64,000 bases of DNA. Source: Rhizoclosmatium globosum. Lineage: Eukaryota > Chytridiomycota > Chytridiomycetes > Chytridiales > Chytriomycetaceae. Below, in pieces: positions 25,689 through 37,656 of this stretch. A program made the position numbers and the translations under genes. The notes beneath the pieces are model-generated. The model made no database searches. It was not told the origin of the DNA and worked only from the letters and a program-made list of their open reading frames with translations. Positions within the stretch are counted from its first letter, which is position 1; each line of letters starts with the position of its first letter. The stretch lies in the NCBI GenBank assembly GCA_002104985.1, contig MCGO01000091.1:97526-161525 (forward strand). Direction: 5' to 3'.

Positions 25689-28104
25689 TTACGCATCACT
25701 GTTGAATCGGTTTGTAGAAAGACCACGACCCGCATGGTATTCCTGATCGTCTCCGGCACGAGGTCGTCGTGGAACTCCACTGCGATCTCGTCCAGTTCCT
25801 GATTCGGTGTGCGGTCTCCCTGTTCCGCTTGTTGGTACTTGGGTCGGTGATGTTGTTGTTCGAGGGCGTCGCTGGGATACAGGTGCTGGTTCTTGGTCTG
25901 TAGTTGTTGTGTGGAAATGTGGTCGAGGGCTGTGAGTGGAAACTGGTTTTGAAGGTGTTCCTGATCTTGGGGATCTTGTGCCGGATGGACTGCGGGATGT
26001 GTTGGAGTATGTGTGGTGGTCAGAAGCGTGGATTTCGCTTGTGTATTGGTCGTGGTAGTTTGGTGTAGTTTGGGGATGGTGGGGATAGTGGTGAGGAGTG
26101 TGAGATGAGAATTCTACAGGAGCATGACGAGATGTGTTTGATTGAGGTTGCGGTGAGGTGGCATTTTGGGAGCGGGGATGTGGTGATGCGTTGTTGGAGT
26201 TATGACTGTATGGGGAAGAAGAGTGTACGGGAACCGAAGATGCGACAATAGCTGATGAGACTTGGGTTGCAGTTGGGTTCAAATAGTGAACTGGTGGAGA
26301 TTGGTACGGTTGAAGAGAAGGTGGAGGGAAATCGTCGTTGGAGACTTCGATTGCTTTAAACTTTGGAGAATCGTCGGAATCAGATGATGAACGGCGGCGG
26401 GAGATAACAAAGCCTCCGACCACGAGGACAACGACAGCAGCTGCACCAATGCCGCCGTACAAAGCATAATTCGGTGATGACGATGAGTTTGGCTGGGTAT
26501 TTTGCTGGTTGTTGCTGACACCTTGGTTGCCAACAACAGACGACGTTGTTTGTGAAGTTCCAGAAACATTCGAACTAACTTGTGCTGTTGTTTGCGCATC
26601 GCCTGAATTGTTGGAGGCAGTGGCAGAGTCCGAGGAAGAATTATCTTCTGCGGGAGGTGGGAGTACGACATTTCCTGGATCAATTGCATTTCCATTTGCG
26701 TCTGTTCCTGACGACACGGAGACGGATACGGCAGGTGCTAATGAATTGGAATTAGTTGGTTGGCTCCTATGACACATTCCAGCTCATAATTTACAATTTT
26801 AACGCCACTCTCTTATTCCCTTCGCCTATGTCCTTAAGCCTCGCGGTATGGTATGGAATTCTTTCGGCACCCTCAGCTCCGCTCATACCCTCATGATATA
26901 CATCGCTTCGCTACACACATCGCTTCGCGAAAAGTCGTTCGCTGCGCTCACAATCCGCTGTGTTCACAATCCGGTGCGTTCACAATCCGCTATTCTCACA
27001 TTTTGTCAAGCTCTCCGCCTGACATGTAAACTGAGCTCCGCTCGTTCCACTCGCTACGTCGCACCCCACTCACTACGCACCCCACTCACTACGCACCCCA
27101 CTCGCTACGCATCCCACTTGCACACCAAAAAAGCAAATATTGGCACTCACGAGCAGCAGTGGCTTTGAAAAGACAAGAGTCAATGGAACAGGAAGTACGA
27201 TCCGCACTCAAGACCATTCCCGAACAAGTTCACCGACTTGAAGTCTGGAAGTGGGGGTACAAAATCGGGTTGACGAGGCAGGTTCCGGGTTCTTGATTTG
27301 TAGTTGAATGTTGGAGAAGGTGACATCGGAAGTGACCACCGCCTGGTAGTATAATTCGAGAACAAGTTCTGCACGTGGTTGAGCCTGTCCCTTCATGTCC
27401 ATTGAGAAAGAGACAGTGCATCCATTTGGAGAAGCCAGACCAGAACCAGGGCCAGAACTACAATAATTAAGTAAGTAATTAATTCCGTCAAATTAGATTG
27501 TTTTTGAGGTTGATGTTTGAAGAAAGACACGCACCAAGCGACACCCGACCGAACCACAGTTTGGACCCAAGTCGAACCCTGAAGAACAAGCGACATTTGA
27601 AGGTTGTCGCCTGGAGCCACGTCCATCATGTTTCCGCCCAGACAGCCTTTGTAGCCAGCGACAGTTCCGGTTGGGTTCACGTATTGCGCTGAAATGTGCC
27701 AGCCTCGGTAAACGGAGGTGTTTGGAGGTTTGTTTGGCGTCTGTTTGGAGTTGTTTAGATAGTTGCTAGTTGCTAGTTACTAGTAAAGTACTAGGTACTA
27801 GCTACTACTAAGGTACTAGTAAGGTACTACTAAGTATACTCACACACGAGGGTCCAAAGGTAAGCACGGGCTGCAGAACCCCAAATCCAATTGGCGCAAA
27901 TGTCGACGAGTTCCTTACGCTCTGAAGCCCCGGCCAGTAGAAGTACGTTGCATCGCCACTCGTCGGTCGCTGTGGAACAGGCGGCACCGTCAATGTGCAC
28001 GTGAACGAGGTGAATGTGTTGCCTGGCCCGGAAAGCGTCCAGTCAAACGCATCGGCGATCGTTGCAAAAAGTAGTTGGACTGCAACAACAAGAACTAGAA
28101 ACAT
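25689..28104 (-). CDS. Single-pass membrane protein with a secreted fungal-type ectodomain
   Basis: The N-terminus has a signal peptide (MFLVLVVAVQLLFATIADA). The ectodomain of about 230 residues has features recurring in fungal secreted proteins of unknown function (FYWPGLQSV, IGFGVLQPVLTFGPSC, WHISAQYV, GCLGGNMM). It splices into a Ser/Asn/Thr-rich stalk, one TM segment (YALYGGIGAAAVVVLVVGGF) and a basic, Pro/Ser/His-rich cytosolic tail of about 240 residues. The two halves can be joined in frame (REW to SQPTN) by a 448-bp intron (26767-27214) with a weak GTCTTG donor. Without that join the second half would lack a signal peptide. A sensor or wall-linked receptor role is a guess. If the join is wrong, these are two genes: 27208-28104 (secreted) and 25689-26777. 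Confidence 0.6.
26767..27214. repeat. Repeat-filled 448-bp intron or spacer
   Basis: This stretch is far longer than the usual 45-60 bp introns here and is built from short direct repeats: a CACAATCCG-type unit (26949-26995) and a CCACTCACTACGCAC-type unit (27064-27116), interspersed with CTCGCTACG/CATCGCTTCGC motifs. It has no credible ORF on either strand. It looks like inserted low-complexity or miniature repeat sequence. Confidence 0.6.
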
Positions 28105-28505
28105 TGGTTTGGTGGTGAAGGAAAGACACCCGTGCCCAATTTGGAAATAGTTTCAAAATGAACAAATAAAGAATTGTAGAAATTTTACTACCACTGCCAC
28201 AAATAAGCTTCCAGTTATCAATGTTGAATCGACTGTTATTCCATAGAGCTTTCCCTTGATAGGTTTCTAGTCACCAAGTCGAATGATGACGAGAAGCACA
28301 TTATAATGAGCTTATATGTAATGCAGGATATTTGATAAATTGGCAGTAGAATTGTCACAGGAAGTGTCGAATGTTGTACTCTGAATACTCAATAATCCCC
28401 TCAGTGCGGTTTGTCTTGATTATACTAATGAATAAATAATCAGGCTTTCTCCCACGAATTAATCAGCCCCCAATCAATAATTGCAATAAACGAAATTAAC
28501 TTTGA
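28105..28505. other. AT-rich intergenic stretch, no gene seen
   Basis: Promoter region of the minus-strand membrane-protein gene and possibly of the short plus-strand ORF that follows. No ORF, RNA gene or clear repeat was seen. Confidence 0.5.
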
Positions 28506-28530
28506 TTGCTATGTGCTTGTTTTAACACAG

Positions 28531-28874
28531 TTGGGAAGGATGGTGTTGTGGATGGGAAAGTGTTTAAGGAGGGATCGTGCTCGAATCCGACTGGAGAGCA
28601 AGGGGCAATTGATTTGTTAAAGTGTAGTGTTCTTTTGACGGCAAAGAATGGGACGTGTGTGAATGTTCCGCCTGAGTGTGCAGGGGCATTTGCGGATCGG
28701 TTCAATGTGATTCAGATTGGCAGTTACTTTTATGATGTTTATGGAGTTCCAAGTGCTGCTGTTACTGCGGGTGTTCCGGTGGCCGCGTTGTTGATGGTGC
28801 TGTTGTTGGCTTTGTCTGTTACTGCGGGTGTTCCGGTGGCCGCGTTGTTGATGGTGCTGTTGTTGGCTTTGTGA
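28531..28874 (+). CDS. Orphan Cys-containing C-terminal fragment with hydrophobic tail
   Basis: Reading frame of about 114 codons following a plausible splice acceptor (ACACAG, ending at 28530), with no clear start codon. It has four Cys (GSCSN, LLKCS, GTCVN, PECAG) and ends in a duplicated hydrophobic segment, as in a secreted or GPI-anchored protein. No family is recognised. I found no upstream exon with a signal peptide, so this may be a gene remnant. Confidence 0.4.
28761..28874 (+). repeat. Exact tandem duplication, 2 x 57 bp, coding a hydrophobic tail
   Basis: Units at 28761-28817 and 28818-28874 both encode VTAGVPVAALLMVLLLAL. Apart from the final stop they are identical at the base level, so the duplication is very recent or an assembly artefact. 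Confidence 0.85.
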
Positions 28875-29073
28875 GTGCGACGCTTGCGTTTGAGATGATC
28901 AAGTTATGGGTGTTCATATTTAGTTTATAGCATAGTTAGAATTATTTTACCGAATATAGATCTGTATAGATTACATAATTTGGTTTCGACAGTTTATTTT
29001 CTTTTGACATCATGTCCAGTCCTTATCACCACCGTCACATTCCATACATTTCTCTGAATACAACGACTTTGTT

Positions 29074-29964
29074 TACACCATCCTTCTGTTTGACTTTTGG
29101 AAGAACTGAGTGATGTAGACGAGTTGGAATCCAACGACTGATGCAATAATTAACCCTTCAAAGAATGTCCAGTAAAGAACACGAGAGTTTGTGCTTTCAG
29201 CAGCTAACATTGATTGATATCGATAAGTACGAGTTCAGAGGCTTTAGTCAAAAAACAACGAAACATACTCTCATGGTGTCGCAAGAGTCTCAAACGAATG
29301 TAGGCCTGTTCATCAGTCACTTGCTGGATTGCATTAGTGAGTTCCTGGACCTCTTTAGCCAGGGAGTCCTTAGACTCTAATGTAGGATTAATATTAACGA
29401 CCCCTTCATCACACTTGAATCCAAAACCAGAAAAGAAACACGCACCATCTTTTGCACCACTCTTTTTGTCCAAAATCCGACGTTGTTCATCAGGTCCGTT
29501 GATTGAGAAGGAGACAAACTTTTCCGTGTTTCCAGCATGGCCCAGGTTGCTGATGCAGTACGAGTACGAGCCAGTCTTTGGTGCATCGACTGAGAAGGAT
29601 CCAGTTGAAGTTCTGAATGCGGATTGGATGATGAGTTCGTCTGGGTTTGTGATCTGTTTGGGTGTGTTTGTTTAATACCCAGTCCTAACTCGTATCCTAA
29701 CTAGTAGCTAGTGTAAACACAGTGCACCCACCCAGAAATCAACGTCCAAGTTGTCTCCTCCAAACACCTGCGCAACTTAGTGTCAGTCAGAGTGATCCAA
29801 CAAACAAAACACAAAACCTGGAACGAAAGACCCAGAAAGTCGCCTGCATTCAACGGCTCAACAAAACAGTGCTTGGTCTGTGCTTCAACTGTCACGTGGA
29901 AGTTGTTGGACGCTGCCGTGAAGCTCGCAAGCCCAAAGAGAAGGTAAACTAGTTGGGGCAACAT
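29074..29964 (-). CDS. p24/TMED family cargo receptor (EMP24-like)
   Basis: Type I membrane protein of COPII/COPI vesicles cycling between ER and Golgi. Signal peptide MLPQLVYLLFGLASFTAA is followed by a GOLD domain (FHVTVEAQTKHCFVEPL ... TGSYSYCISNLGHAG, with the paired Cys), a coiled coil (KDSLAKEVQELTNAIQQV) and a C-terminal TM after NSRVLYWTFFEGL. The family's cytosolic FF motif is present (QFFQKSNRRMV). At least four short introns split it; the last exon holds the TM segment and stop (29074). The Cys-Phe context resembles the beta (EMP24/TMED2) branch, but the subfamily is uncertain. Confidence 0.87.
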
Positions 29965-30110
29965 TTTGTGATTAATCCTTTGTGGAGAAAAGAGAGACAT
30001 TATTGGATGAAAAGAGAAATCTGTTAATCTATTTATTCTGGGTATAATCATATAAATGAAATAATTATTGTCCACTTATCACTCAAACACATGTCCGCCT
30101 TTAATATGTG

Positions 30111-31630
30111 CTAGCAAGACTGTGTGGAAGTCTTCATGGCTCCAAAGGGAGTTTGGCATGTATCTGACCGACACTTTCTATTCTCCTCCTTGCAGATCGG
30201 ATCAGTCTCTAACCGATGACACGCTGTGCAGTACGTTTTGCATGGAGGATCAAGTGCAGCGGTACCGCCTTCGATTGTGTTTTCATAGACGTGTTGGCAA
30301 ATTGTGCTCTTCTTCAAACATCCAATTGGAGCAGTAGTCATAGCTCTCCAGCTTACGTTACAGTTACTGCATGAGGAAGTGCAAGGAGGAATTGGCGTCT
30401 TTGAAATAATATAATTAATGTTTAATTATGTCCTAACACGAAAACTCACCCCAACGGCTGACGAAGTTCTGCAGCAGGTTGCTTGCCATTGACAGCCATC
30501 CGGTACATAATCATGATGGTTTTCAATCAAAGACATATCATTTGGATCCTCGTTTCTCACTGTTGCCTCATACACTCCTCTTGGACGGACACGTTGTTGG
30601 CCTGGAAGTGCTCTGCCGTTCTCATACCCAAATTCAAGTTCTGATGTGTTGATTCCTGTAAAAGCTAAAGCTCGAGGGATAATCACTCTACAGACTGAAG
30701 AATTGGCACATGTGAAATCTCAAAAATTATAGTTTAGGTATGAGTAATGAACTAAATCAAAATAATTACTTATCGAGCATCCGTCTGAATTTCCAGTTGC
30801 AGGCAACAAGTATACCGTCTTGAACAAAACGATTGGTTACATGACCATCGATAAATACAGTGTCCGTTCCCAATCAGACTCTGGTCTTCTCCTGTTCCAC
30901 AATGCGTACAATCGAACGTGTATCTACACTGTCCAGTCGGCATCGCACTCTTCCGTTGAGAGTCATGGCTGCATCCGTAAAAAAACGCGTCTTCCCGTCA
31001 TTATAGTTTCTCTGATTACATGCGTCGCATTCAACTGCTGATTGGCAGGACTCGCAAAAATCGTGGTAGGTGGCTGCGGTTCTGACACTGTATTCTCCGA
31101 TATGTTCTACCCATGAGATGTCTTCGCGTCTGATGGATCGGACGGATGTGTGTGCGTCGCGAGTGCCTTTCATTTTGTATCCGAGGATGCTGTGGACTTG
31201 AATGCGTCTGCATGTGTCTGAGTGTGATGGAATGAGAGTTCCTGGATGGGAGAGGACTTGGGTGCCTGGATGGAATTTGTAAATCGGGGCGGTGTGACGG
31301 AACGTGATTTGATCGTGGACCATTACGACAGAGTCTTCGTGTATGTCGTGTTTGGTTATGGTTGCTGGATGTACATAGTGGAATTCCATGTGGCAGCCTT
31401 GATAGAAAGATTGAATAATTTGGCGTGAATCAGTGATTCCACATTGAAGACAGCGAACTACGTCTTGAACTACAGTACTTGAATAGATATCATGAAGTAA
31501 TAAGTATTTTGCATCGGAAACTGTCAAGTTGCCAGAGTAAATTCGATTCATCAGGAAGTCTTCAACCAAAGATTCTGCAAAGAACCTGGTTTCAGAGTAG
31601 AAATACAGCTTGAGAGCGATTTCAAAAAGA
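30111..31630 (-). CDS. Cys-rich hypothetical protein, probably the C-terminal part of the kinase-GTPase gene
   Basis: Reading frames at 31630-30874, 30686-30426 and 30380-30111 form a continuous-looking protein rich in paired Cys (CLQCGI, CESCQSAVECDACN, CTSSCSNC, CTACHRLETDPIC, CRSDTC). These could be zinc-binding or disulfide clusters. No known domain is recognised. The frame enters from the upstream kinase-GTPase gene without a new start, and breaks occur at about 31630 (shift) and 30873 (in-frame TGA), so it is either decaying or mis-sequenced. A short intron with ATAATTTTTGAG before the acceptor lies near 30720. Confidence 0.4.
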
Positions 31631-33422
31631 ATATCACATTAAATCGCGGATGATTGACATTGACGGATTTAAAATGTACTTTAATATGTGCCCCAAAAGC
31701 AGAGTTGGAGGCGAGCACTATTGGCGTCAATGACGCGATTAAAGCTTCAGTCAAATTATTCGCGTCAGGTGGTTTCTGTATGACAGGCATAATTTGCCTC
31801 TTCATTTCTTCTTTCAAAGTCTGTCTGGTTTCCAAGAAGAAGCTAAAAACATATGGAATCACGTCATCTGCTTCACATACTTGGTGGATAATTTCCGGCG
31901 TTGGAGAATAATTGTCCGCGTATCCGATACGAGAACAGACTTTAACAGTCCTAAAATTCGAGCGTAGCAACGTCAATATTGCACTGCCTCTTGCGAAACA
32001 CCTTACCTCATATCAATATTGCTGGTTGTAGAGCAGCTAGCTCTGTGGCTACAGCGGCTGGCTCACGATCGTGTGTTGGGGAAACGAACCATAGAACCAA
32101 ATCTATTTCGCGAAACTCCAAGCCGACAACACGTGCCATGAGAGACATAAGCTGAACTGCTGTACACGCTGCCTGTGTGTTGAATTTCCAACCCTAAATC
32201 GTGGGTGGTCCAAATGCCGCTGATGTAAAATTTAAACTGTGTGATGGATTAATGCGGCTCCAGCAGTTCCAATACCGTCGAATACGATCCATTGTTGGTT
32301 GTTGAAACTGGTATGCATCATTGTTGGGATGCGAGTTCCGTGGTGAATGCCTTCTGTCCCATCAACTGGACAATTAAATACGTTTTTGGCAACGGTGGTT
32401 TTTCCTGATTATGAATGGATGATGAGAAATGCGCGTGTTTCAAGATGAGGCTTAAACGTACCAGCGCCAACACTCCCGAGAAGAAGGGCGAACTGAAGGT
32501 TCGATGATTGCCAACTTGAAATTGTTGCAACAATAACCGAGAAGATGGGTCTCTTGGTTGGATCACTGTCCCAACAACGCTCAATCAAGTCCCAAACTTC
32601 ATCAGAAACGGGGTCACCAGGAGATTTCGGGTTTCCAGGATTAGGACGAGAAGGTCTGCCGGCTTTTTCAATCCAATAAAGAACTACCGGCTGTTCAAGG
32701 CCTTGCACTTCTTCGGCGAATGGTCGTTGACGCGTAAAGACCTCATACAGAAACATACCGAAGCTGTACGTGTCATACGATAAATCGCCTTGTACCCTTG
32801 TTTGAAAGACTCGGGCGGCGCATATAAAAAATGGCCTCGCTTTGGGTTGGCGCTGTTTGTCCTGTACATGTCTTGCACTTTGCTCATTCCAAAGTCGGCA
32901 AGGTAAGCTCGCCCCATTCGATCTGTGAAGTATATGTATTAATATACCTATTTTGAAAGAGAATGCTCACCAAGTAACACGTTATCGGGTTTCAAGTCTC
33001 TGTGTAGAATCCAGGGATTCAAGGAATGCAGGTATTCCAAGGCACATGCAATATCATGGACCCACCGAATCCTTTCTGGCGTAGTTGGGACTTGATCAGA
33101 GTGTAGCTGCCGGAACAGTTTGTCTCCAGTTGATCAACTACCAACATCGGATCACGAGACCCCGAGTTGAGTGCAATTCCCCAAAGCCGGACGATGTTTG
33201 GATGTTGAGGGAATACCAAATGGATGCTTCAGCTTGAATAGTTTCAAGCAACTTGGATTGGGGTACATTGATGTTTTTGAATGTTTTGATCGCCACTCTG
33301 GTAAAACCCAGCATGCCTTCATACACAACGCCATAGGCACCACGGCCCAGCTCCTTACCGGTCGAAGTGACGGATATTATTGGGATCTTCATGCAAGGTG
33401 CGTTTTCTGGTGAGTTTTTCAC
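31631..33422 (-). pseudogene. TKL-like protein kinase fused to a P-loop GTPase-like domain (frame-disrupted)
   Basis: The kinase part starts at MKNSPENAPC. Its motifs are GRGAYGVVYEG (Gly loop), VAIKTF (Lys), HRDLKPDN (catalytic loop), DFG and YAPPES. It then runs through a short intron into LLLGSVGAGKTTVAKNVF (Walker A), WIVFDGIGTAGA (switch II/Walker B-like) and IDLVLWFVSPTHD, with SRIGYAD where a G4 specificity motif would be expected. The kinase frame is broken near 33125 and 32789, and the GTPase frame near 32028. Two of these are single missing bases beside A/G runs. Kinase and GTPase catalytic residues are otherwise intact. Either a recent pseudogene or an intact gene with consensus indels. 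The kinase groups by eye with tyrosine-kinase-like kinases. Confidence 0.6.
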
Positions 33423-33770
33423 CTGGATGAGGAATGAGTCGAATTATGTACTGAGAATCAGTGAACCTCCTGAATTCTGTGTTTCTACATATTAAAAAGC
33501 TCGTTTTTGTGGGCATATCACATCTGTATCAAAGATAAATACGATCAAATTGAACTTGATACGAAGTTCTCATGGACAGTGCAGAACAGCTTCGGCACCA
33601 TCATTTAGTGGTTATTGGAAGAATCGGAAACATATTCATCAACCGTATCCACTCTGCCTGCCTTCTGCATCCAAGGCCAATCCAATAAAATCGAAGGAAT
33701 AAAAGAGAATAAAAGAGATGGTGTTATTGTCAGAGTTCTGCTTACCGAAAAACTCTTGACACAAAGACAG

Positions 33771-34402
33771 TATGCTCCAGACAGCGGCCTCGGCAAGTTC
33801 ATTTTGGTTATCGGTGTTGCAGCCGTATACAACTCGATCCAATGTTCGTGCCCAAGATGCGATTGACGCACCGTATTTACGCATTGAAGCCAAAGGAAGG
33901 TTGTAGAGTGGAGTTGTTTGGTAGACAGTGTATTGAAAGCAGGTCGATATAGCTACCCACTTGCGGCCCGACAGATGGGATTGTGGACATTTACTAGTGC
34001 TGTGATCCGTATCTATGCAGCATACAACCTGGAGAACGCAGCGTGAGTTGTTGTTGAATGGCGGCAGGATCCGATCACCACCACCTTTTGTGGCTGTGTT
34101 TGGTATCGCTGTCAAGGTATTCGTGCGTGGAAGGGTCTAATTGAGTGGTTGAATAGGTTGTACCAGTTGTGTATGATCACCTTTGCGTGTGCCTTGTTCA
34201 ACTTCTTGGGAGAGATCATTGGTAAGTGTTTATCTGGTTTATTTGGCTGTATGGTCACTGATACTGTTTATATTAGTGCACAAGACAGCACCTGTTTCAT
34301 CGCCAGGAGTGTGGCCTGCGTTGGCATGTCCAGCATTGGACTTGTGTGATGACATTGAACTACTCGGTCTTTGTTACTGCCGGTGGACCTGTTATCCCAT
34401 AA
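33771..34402 (+). CDS. ERG28: ERG28 ergosterol-biosynthesis scaffold protein (with apparent frameshifts)
   Basis: ER membrane protein that tethers the C-4 demethylation complex in sterol synthesis. Exons about 33771-33899, 33943-34042, 34157-34221 and 34277-34402 give GLGKFILVIGVAAVYNSIQ, RLTHRIYALKPKEGR, PLAARQMGLWTFTSAVIRIYAAYN, LYQLCMITFACALFNFLGEII and, after frame correction, the LVWM motif near the end. Three single-base losses (about 33841 CAAATG-type, 34311 and 34349) break the frame. Because ERG28 is usually single-copy and conserved, I suspect assembly errors. The first exon (start codon) was not found. Confidence 0.75.
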
Positions 34403-34526
34403 AGGCAAGCATCTATCAAATGGAAGCCTACAATGCGTTCTTTATTAAACTATTCCAATAAATGAAGGTGTTCTACATATAATTCTTTTTAATTTCCCCC
34501 CAATTTCTCTCCTTCAAAAACATCCA

Positions 34527-35921
34527 ATGCTTGACTCAGACGCATCACTTCAACACGATTTGAAGAGGCCCAGCGCCTGTTCAATTCGCTCGAAGAAAGC
34601 GAGCTTCCGTGTGGCTGTGACGAGTACCAGGTGAGTTGGTTGAGTGCGTGTGTAATGGCCAAATAGACAATGTGTAATGAATGGCCTTGCTGTGACCAGA
34701 CAAAGGTATCCACGGCTCTTTCGCTGCTTTCTTCGTGCCAATCGATGGTCCGCGAACTTGGAATCTTTTCAGAAAACGAACCAATCGACGAAATTAACAC
34801 GTTGGACCTTCGGTAAGTTCTCTCTTGTTCGGTGTACCCATAAAGTTAACCTGTTTCACCACCCACAAGCTTCCTCCTTATTGACTACTATTCATCAGTA
34901 CTCTCCCTCAAACAACAACCTCAACATGCTCCAAACCTCATTCGGTCAGTCGCAACAAAGAACCAGGACCGAATCGCTGTCCTCAAATCCTCCCTCGCCT
35001 CCTTCGACTCGTTTCTGTTTGCCCTTGAAATGATTGATGCGTTGGCGGATGATGACAAGTTGTTTGTGTTGGATCCAAATGCGGCGTTTGCGGTTCCTAA
35101 AGATCCTGCTTTGGCGAGGGCGGCTAAGATTGAGCGCTTTAAACGTGAAAAGGCGCTCAAGGAGAAATTGAAGGTGTTGCAGGCGGCGGTGGATGAGGCA
35201 AGGAAGGATACGGCGAAATCTTCAGGGAACAATAACAACAAGAAAGAAGATGAGGAGCCGGTGGAATTGAGGGATGATGATTTGTACAGGTCGCTCATGC
35301 TTACTACTATCCAGTTGTGTGTACAGAAATCTTTGGAGGAAATGAAGATGGCGAGGGAGGAATTGGACATGTTGGAGCAGATTGCGAAAATGGAGGCTAT
35401 GCGTCCACCACCCTCTGCATCGAACGGGAAAGAAGACTCTGCGGACAGATTGGATGACCTTGCGCAACTCAAGATTAAGCCGACACTTTATTGACCAAGG
35501 ATGGAAAGGTGTGTGTTGTGTATTGAGTGGTTGGAATGAGACAGTACGAACTTAATGGATACCAATACTCCACCCAACAGCCTCGTCAACCTTTCCTCAT
35601 TACAAATCAGAGTAAACGGCAGGAATTCCAAAAAGGTGTCTTCCAGCCTGGATACAATCTGCCCACAATGACTGTCGATGAATTCCTGGCGAACGAATTT
35701 GCACGTGGGAATGTCATTAGTGGTGGAGGGTGAGTTTCTTTTGTTTGGTTTGTTCGGTGTTGGGGTAACTAACAAGTTCTCCCAGTAAAATGCCCGAGAA
35801 GGTGGTGAAGGAGGATCTTGGGGAAGAGGCGGATGACTTGGAAACTTATAAAGCGCGTGCATGGGATGAGTACAAGGATGATAACCCGAAAGGATGGGGT
35901 AATCGTATGAACAAGGGATGA
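34527..35921 (+). CDS. TAP42: TAP42/alpha4 (PP2A-associated regulator)
   Basis: Binds PP2A-type catalytic subunits downstream of TORC1. Exons about 34527-34630, 34700-34812, 34870-35508, 35545-35729 and 35786-35921. Family blocks: EEAQRLFNSLEESEL; LGIFSENEPIDEINTLDLR; RFLLIDYYSSVLSLK; KIERFKREKALKEKL; VFQPGYNLPTMTVDEFL; and the C-terminal RAWDEYKDDNPKGWGNRMN-KG. Two single-base frame breaks are apparent, near 34560 (between start and EEAQ) and near 35490 (IKPTL then TKDGK, a T short in a T run). The gene is essential in yeast, so real inactivation is unlikely. It lies 124 bp after ERG28 on the same strand. Confidence 0.88.
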
Positions 35922-36172
35922 GTGAGTGTTTGAAATGGATTGGTACTTGAATAAATACATTTGATTGCATCTGATTTCAATCTTAATTCATTCTGGTTTC
36001 AATCTGGTTGAGACTGTCAAATATAGAATTTATTATTTTCCATGCGAGTACGGGTAATCATTATCGTTATTACAAATATATAATAGGCTTTCCATGCGTT
36101 CCTGAGATTCCAAAACCATGCATGGCGATTTCATCTCAAAAACTCTGAATTGCCTCATTCCATAAAATCAAT

Positions 36173-37656
36173 TCATGGCATTAAACTGCTCTGTGCAATG
36201 TCTTCGACAAACTCGACATTGGAGGCATGAACAAGGGCTTCAGGGACGACATCTGGAGCTTTTATGGAAGAGAGGGAGAGTTGAGAGGGCTTAGAGTTGG
36301 ACATGGGATATGAAGAAGGGCCTCTGAACGATGCTTGTGAAACTGAACGTGTTAGGAGAGAGCCAGATGACTTTGTAGGCATGGAGACCGAAAGTATTGG
36401 ATTTTGGAGTGGAGCTTGAGGTTGAGGAGTGGATACTTTTTTGTAGTCTCCGTCGTTGGATGAGACTGACGAAACTGATGAGATGGACGTGGGAGACGAA
36501 GGAGTGGCAGAGCCGTTGACAACGACTAGTTGTTGATGTGTTGAAGGGTCTTGTTGGTGGATGGATCGCATCAAGTTTTGGTATATAGAGGGTTTGTCTG
36601 ATGCGGAGGTGGGGGTATTTGTTGTTGGAGTAGTTGGAGTCGAGGAAGGAGGACGAGCAGTGGATGCAGACGAAGTCTTTGTGGATGGAATGGTGATTGG
36701 GGATACGAAAGAGTCCCGGTCTTCATTCAGGGAACCAATTGACCCGACGCCTTCATCTTCATCGTCTTCGTCATCTTCAATTTGGATTGGGGAAGCAGAG
36801 CGGCGGCGGTTGAGCGAAGTGGGTGATGAAAGGGGCGAGGAGGGTCTGGAAGGGGTCGGTGAAGTAGAAAGTTTTGAGCGAAGAGACGTCTGGGACATTC
36901 GTCTGATGTCTGCTTCAACAGTCACTTTGACGCTTCTCTTTACCCGAATCAGTTTCTTTACGTGTGGAACTAGGTCAATCTGAAACACGAATCGTTACTA
37001 TTAAATCAAATGATGACAAATACAAGTACTGTATTTACCAGAACTTGGTCGTCATCATCCACGTGCACCACTGAGCCCAAGTGTTTGACCAAGTGAACGC
37101 GGCCTTGGACCGTGTCGCAAAAGAGGACCCGTCTTTGATCAAGGCCCTTTGAAAAGAGGCCGTTCGAGCGAAGGAGATCAAGAATTAATTCAGTTTGTGT
37201 TGGATTGATCACTGTTGAAATCAGGTGGACAACGGGTCGTTGCGGCGACTGGAGCAGCGACGTCAGAAAGCGAAGGGCGTCGGGTTGGAAGGCGAACGTT
37301 GGATCGTTGGGACACGGCGATGGATTCCACACGATAATCTAGTTTTAATTGTTAGTTGTTTTAGGGTTAAGTTGGGGTTAAGTTGGGGTTAAACAGAGAG
37401 GAGGGACACGCACGTTGTTGAGTGAGATTGACAGGACAAAGCCGGGTCGCTGGATCAAGTTGTCCTTCTTCTTTGGTGTTGTCTTTGGTGTTGTCTTCGC
37501 AGTCGATGAGTCAGTCGATGAGTCAGTCGATGACTCATTCGAAGACAGCGAGGCCATCAGAGTCGCTGCTCCAACAACAACAACAACCGAAAGCGCCGCA
37601 ATGCCAAGCACCGCAAACGCAATTGGTTGTCGCTTTCGAATCGATGAAGTTGACAT
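36173..37656 (-). CDS. PEX22: PEX22-like peroxisomal membrane protein
   Basis: Predicted anchor and co-activator of the peroxisomal ubiquitin-conjugating enzyme PEX4. Exon 1 encodes MSTSSIRKRQPIAFAVLG, an N-terminal TM segment, then a Ser/Thr/Lys linker and VLSISLNN. Exon 2 gives IIVWNPSPCPND, HLISTVINPTQTELIL and RRVLFCDTVQGRVHLVKHL. Exon 3 gives LVPHVKKLIRVKR plus a Ser/Pro-rich extension of about 240 residues absent from yeast PEX22. The order of the conserved Rossmann-like blocks supports the family even though PEX22 sequences are divergent. Introns lie near 37340-37400 and 36983-37040. The long low-complexity tail is probably disordered. Confidence 0.72.

Noticed and set aside
33639..34115. 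158-codon minus-strand ORF that could be an N-terminal exon of the kinase gene
   Set aside because: It lies opposite ERG28 coding exons, whose protein blocks are clearly conserved on the plus strand.
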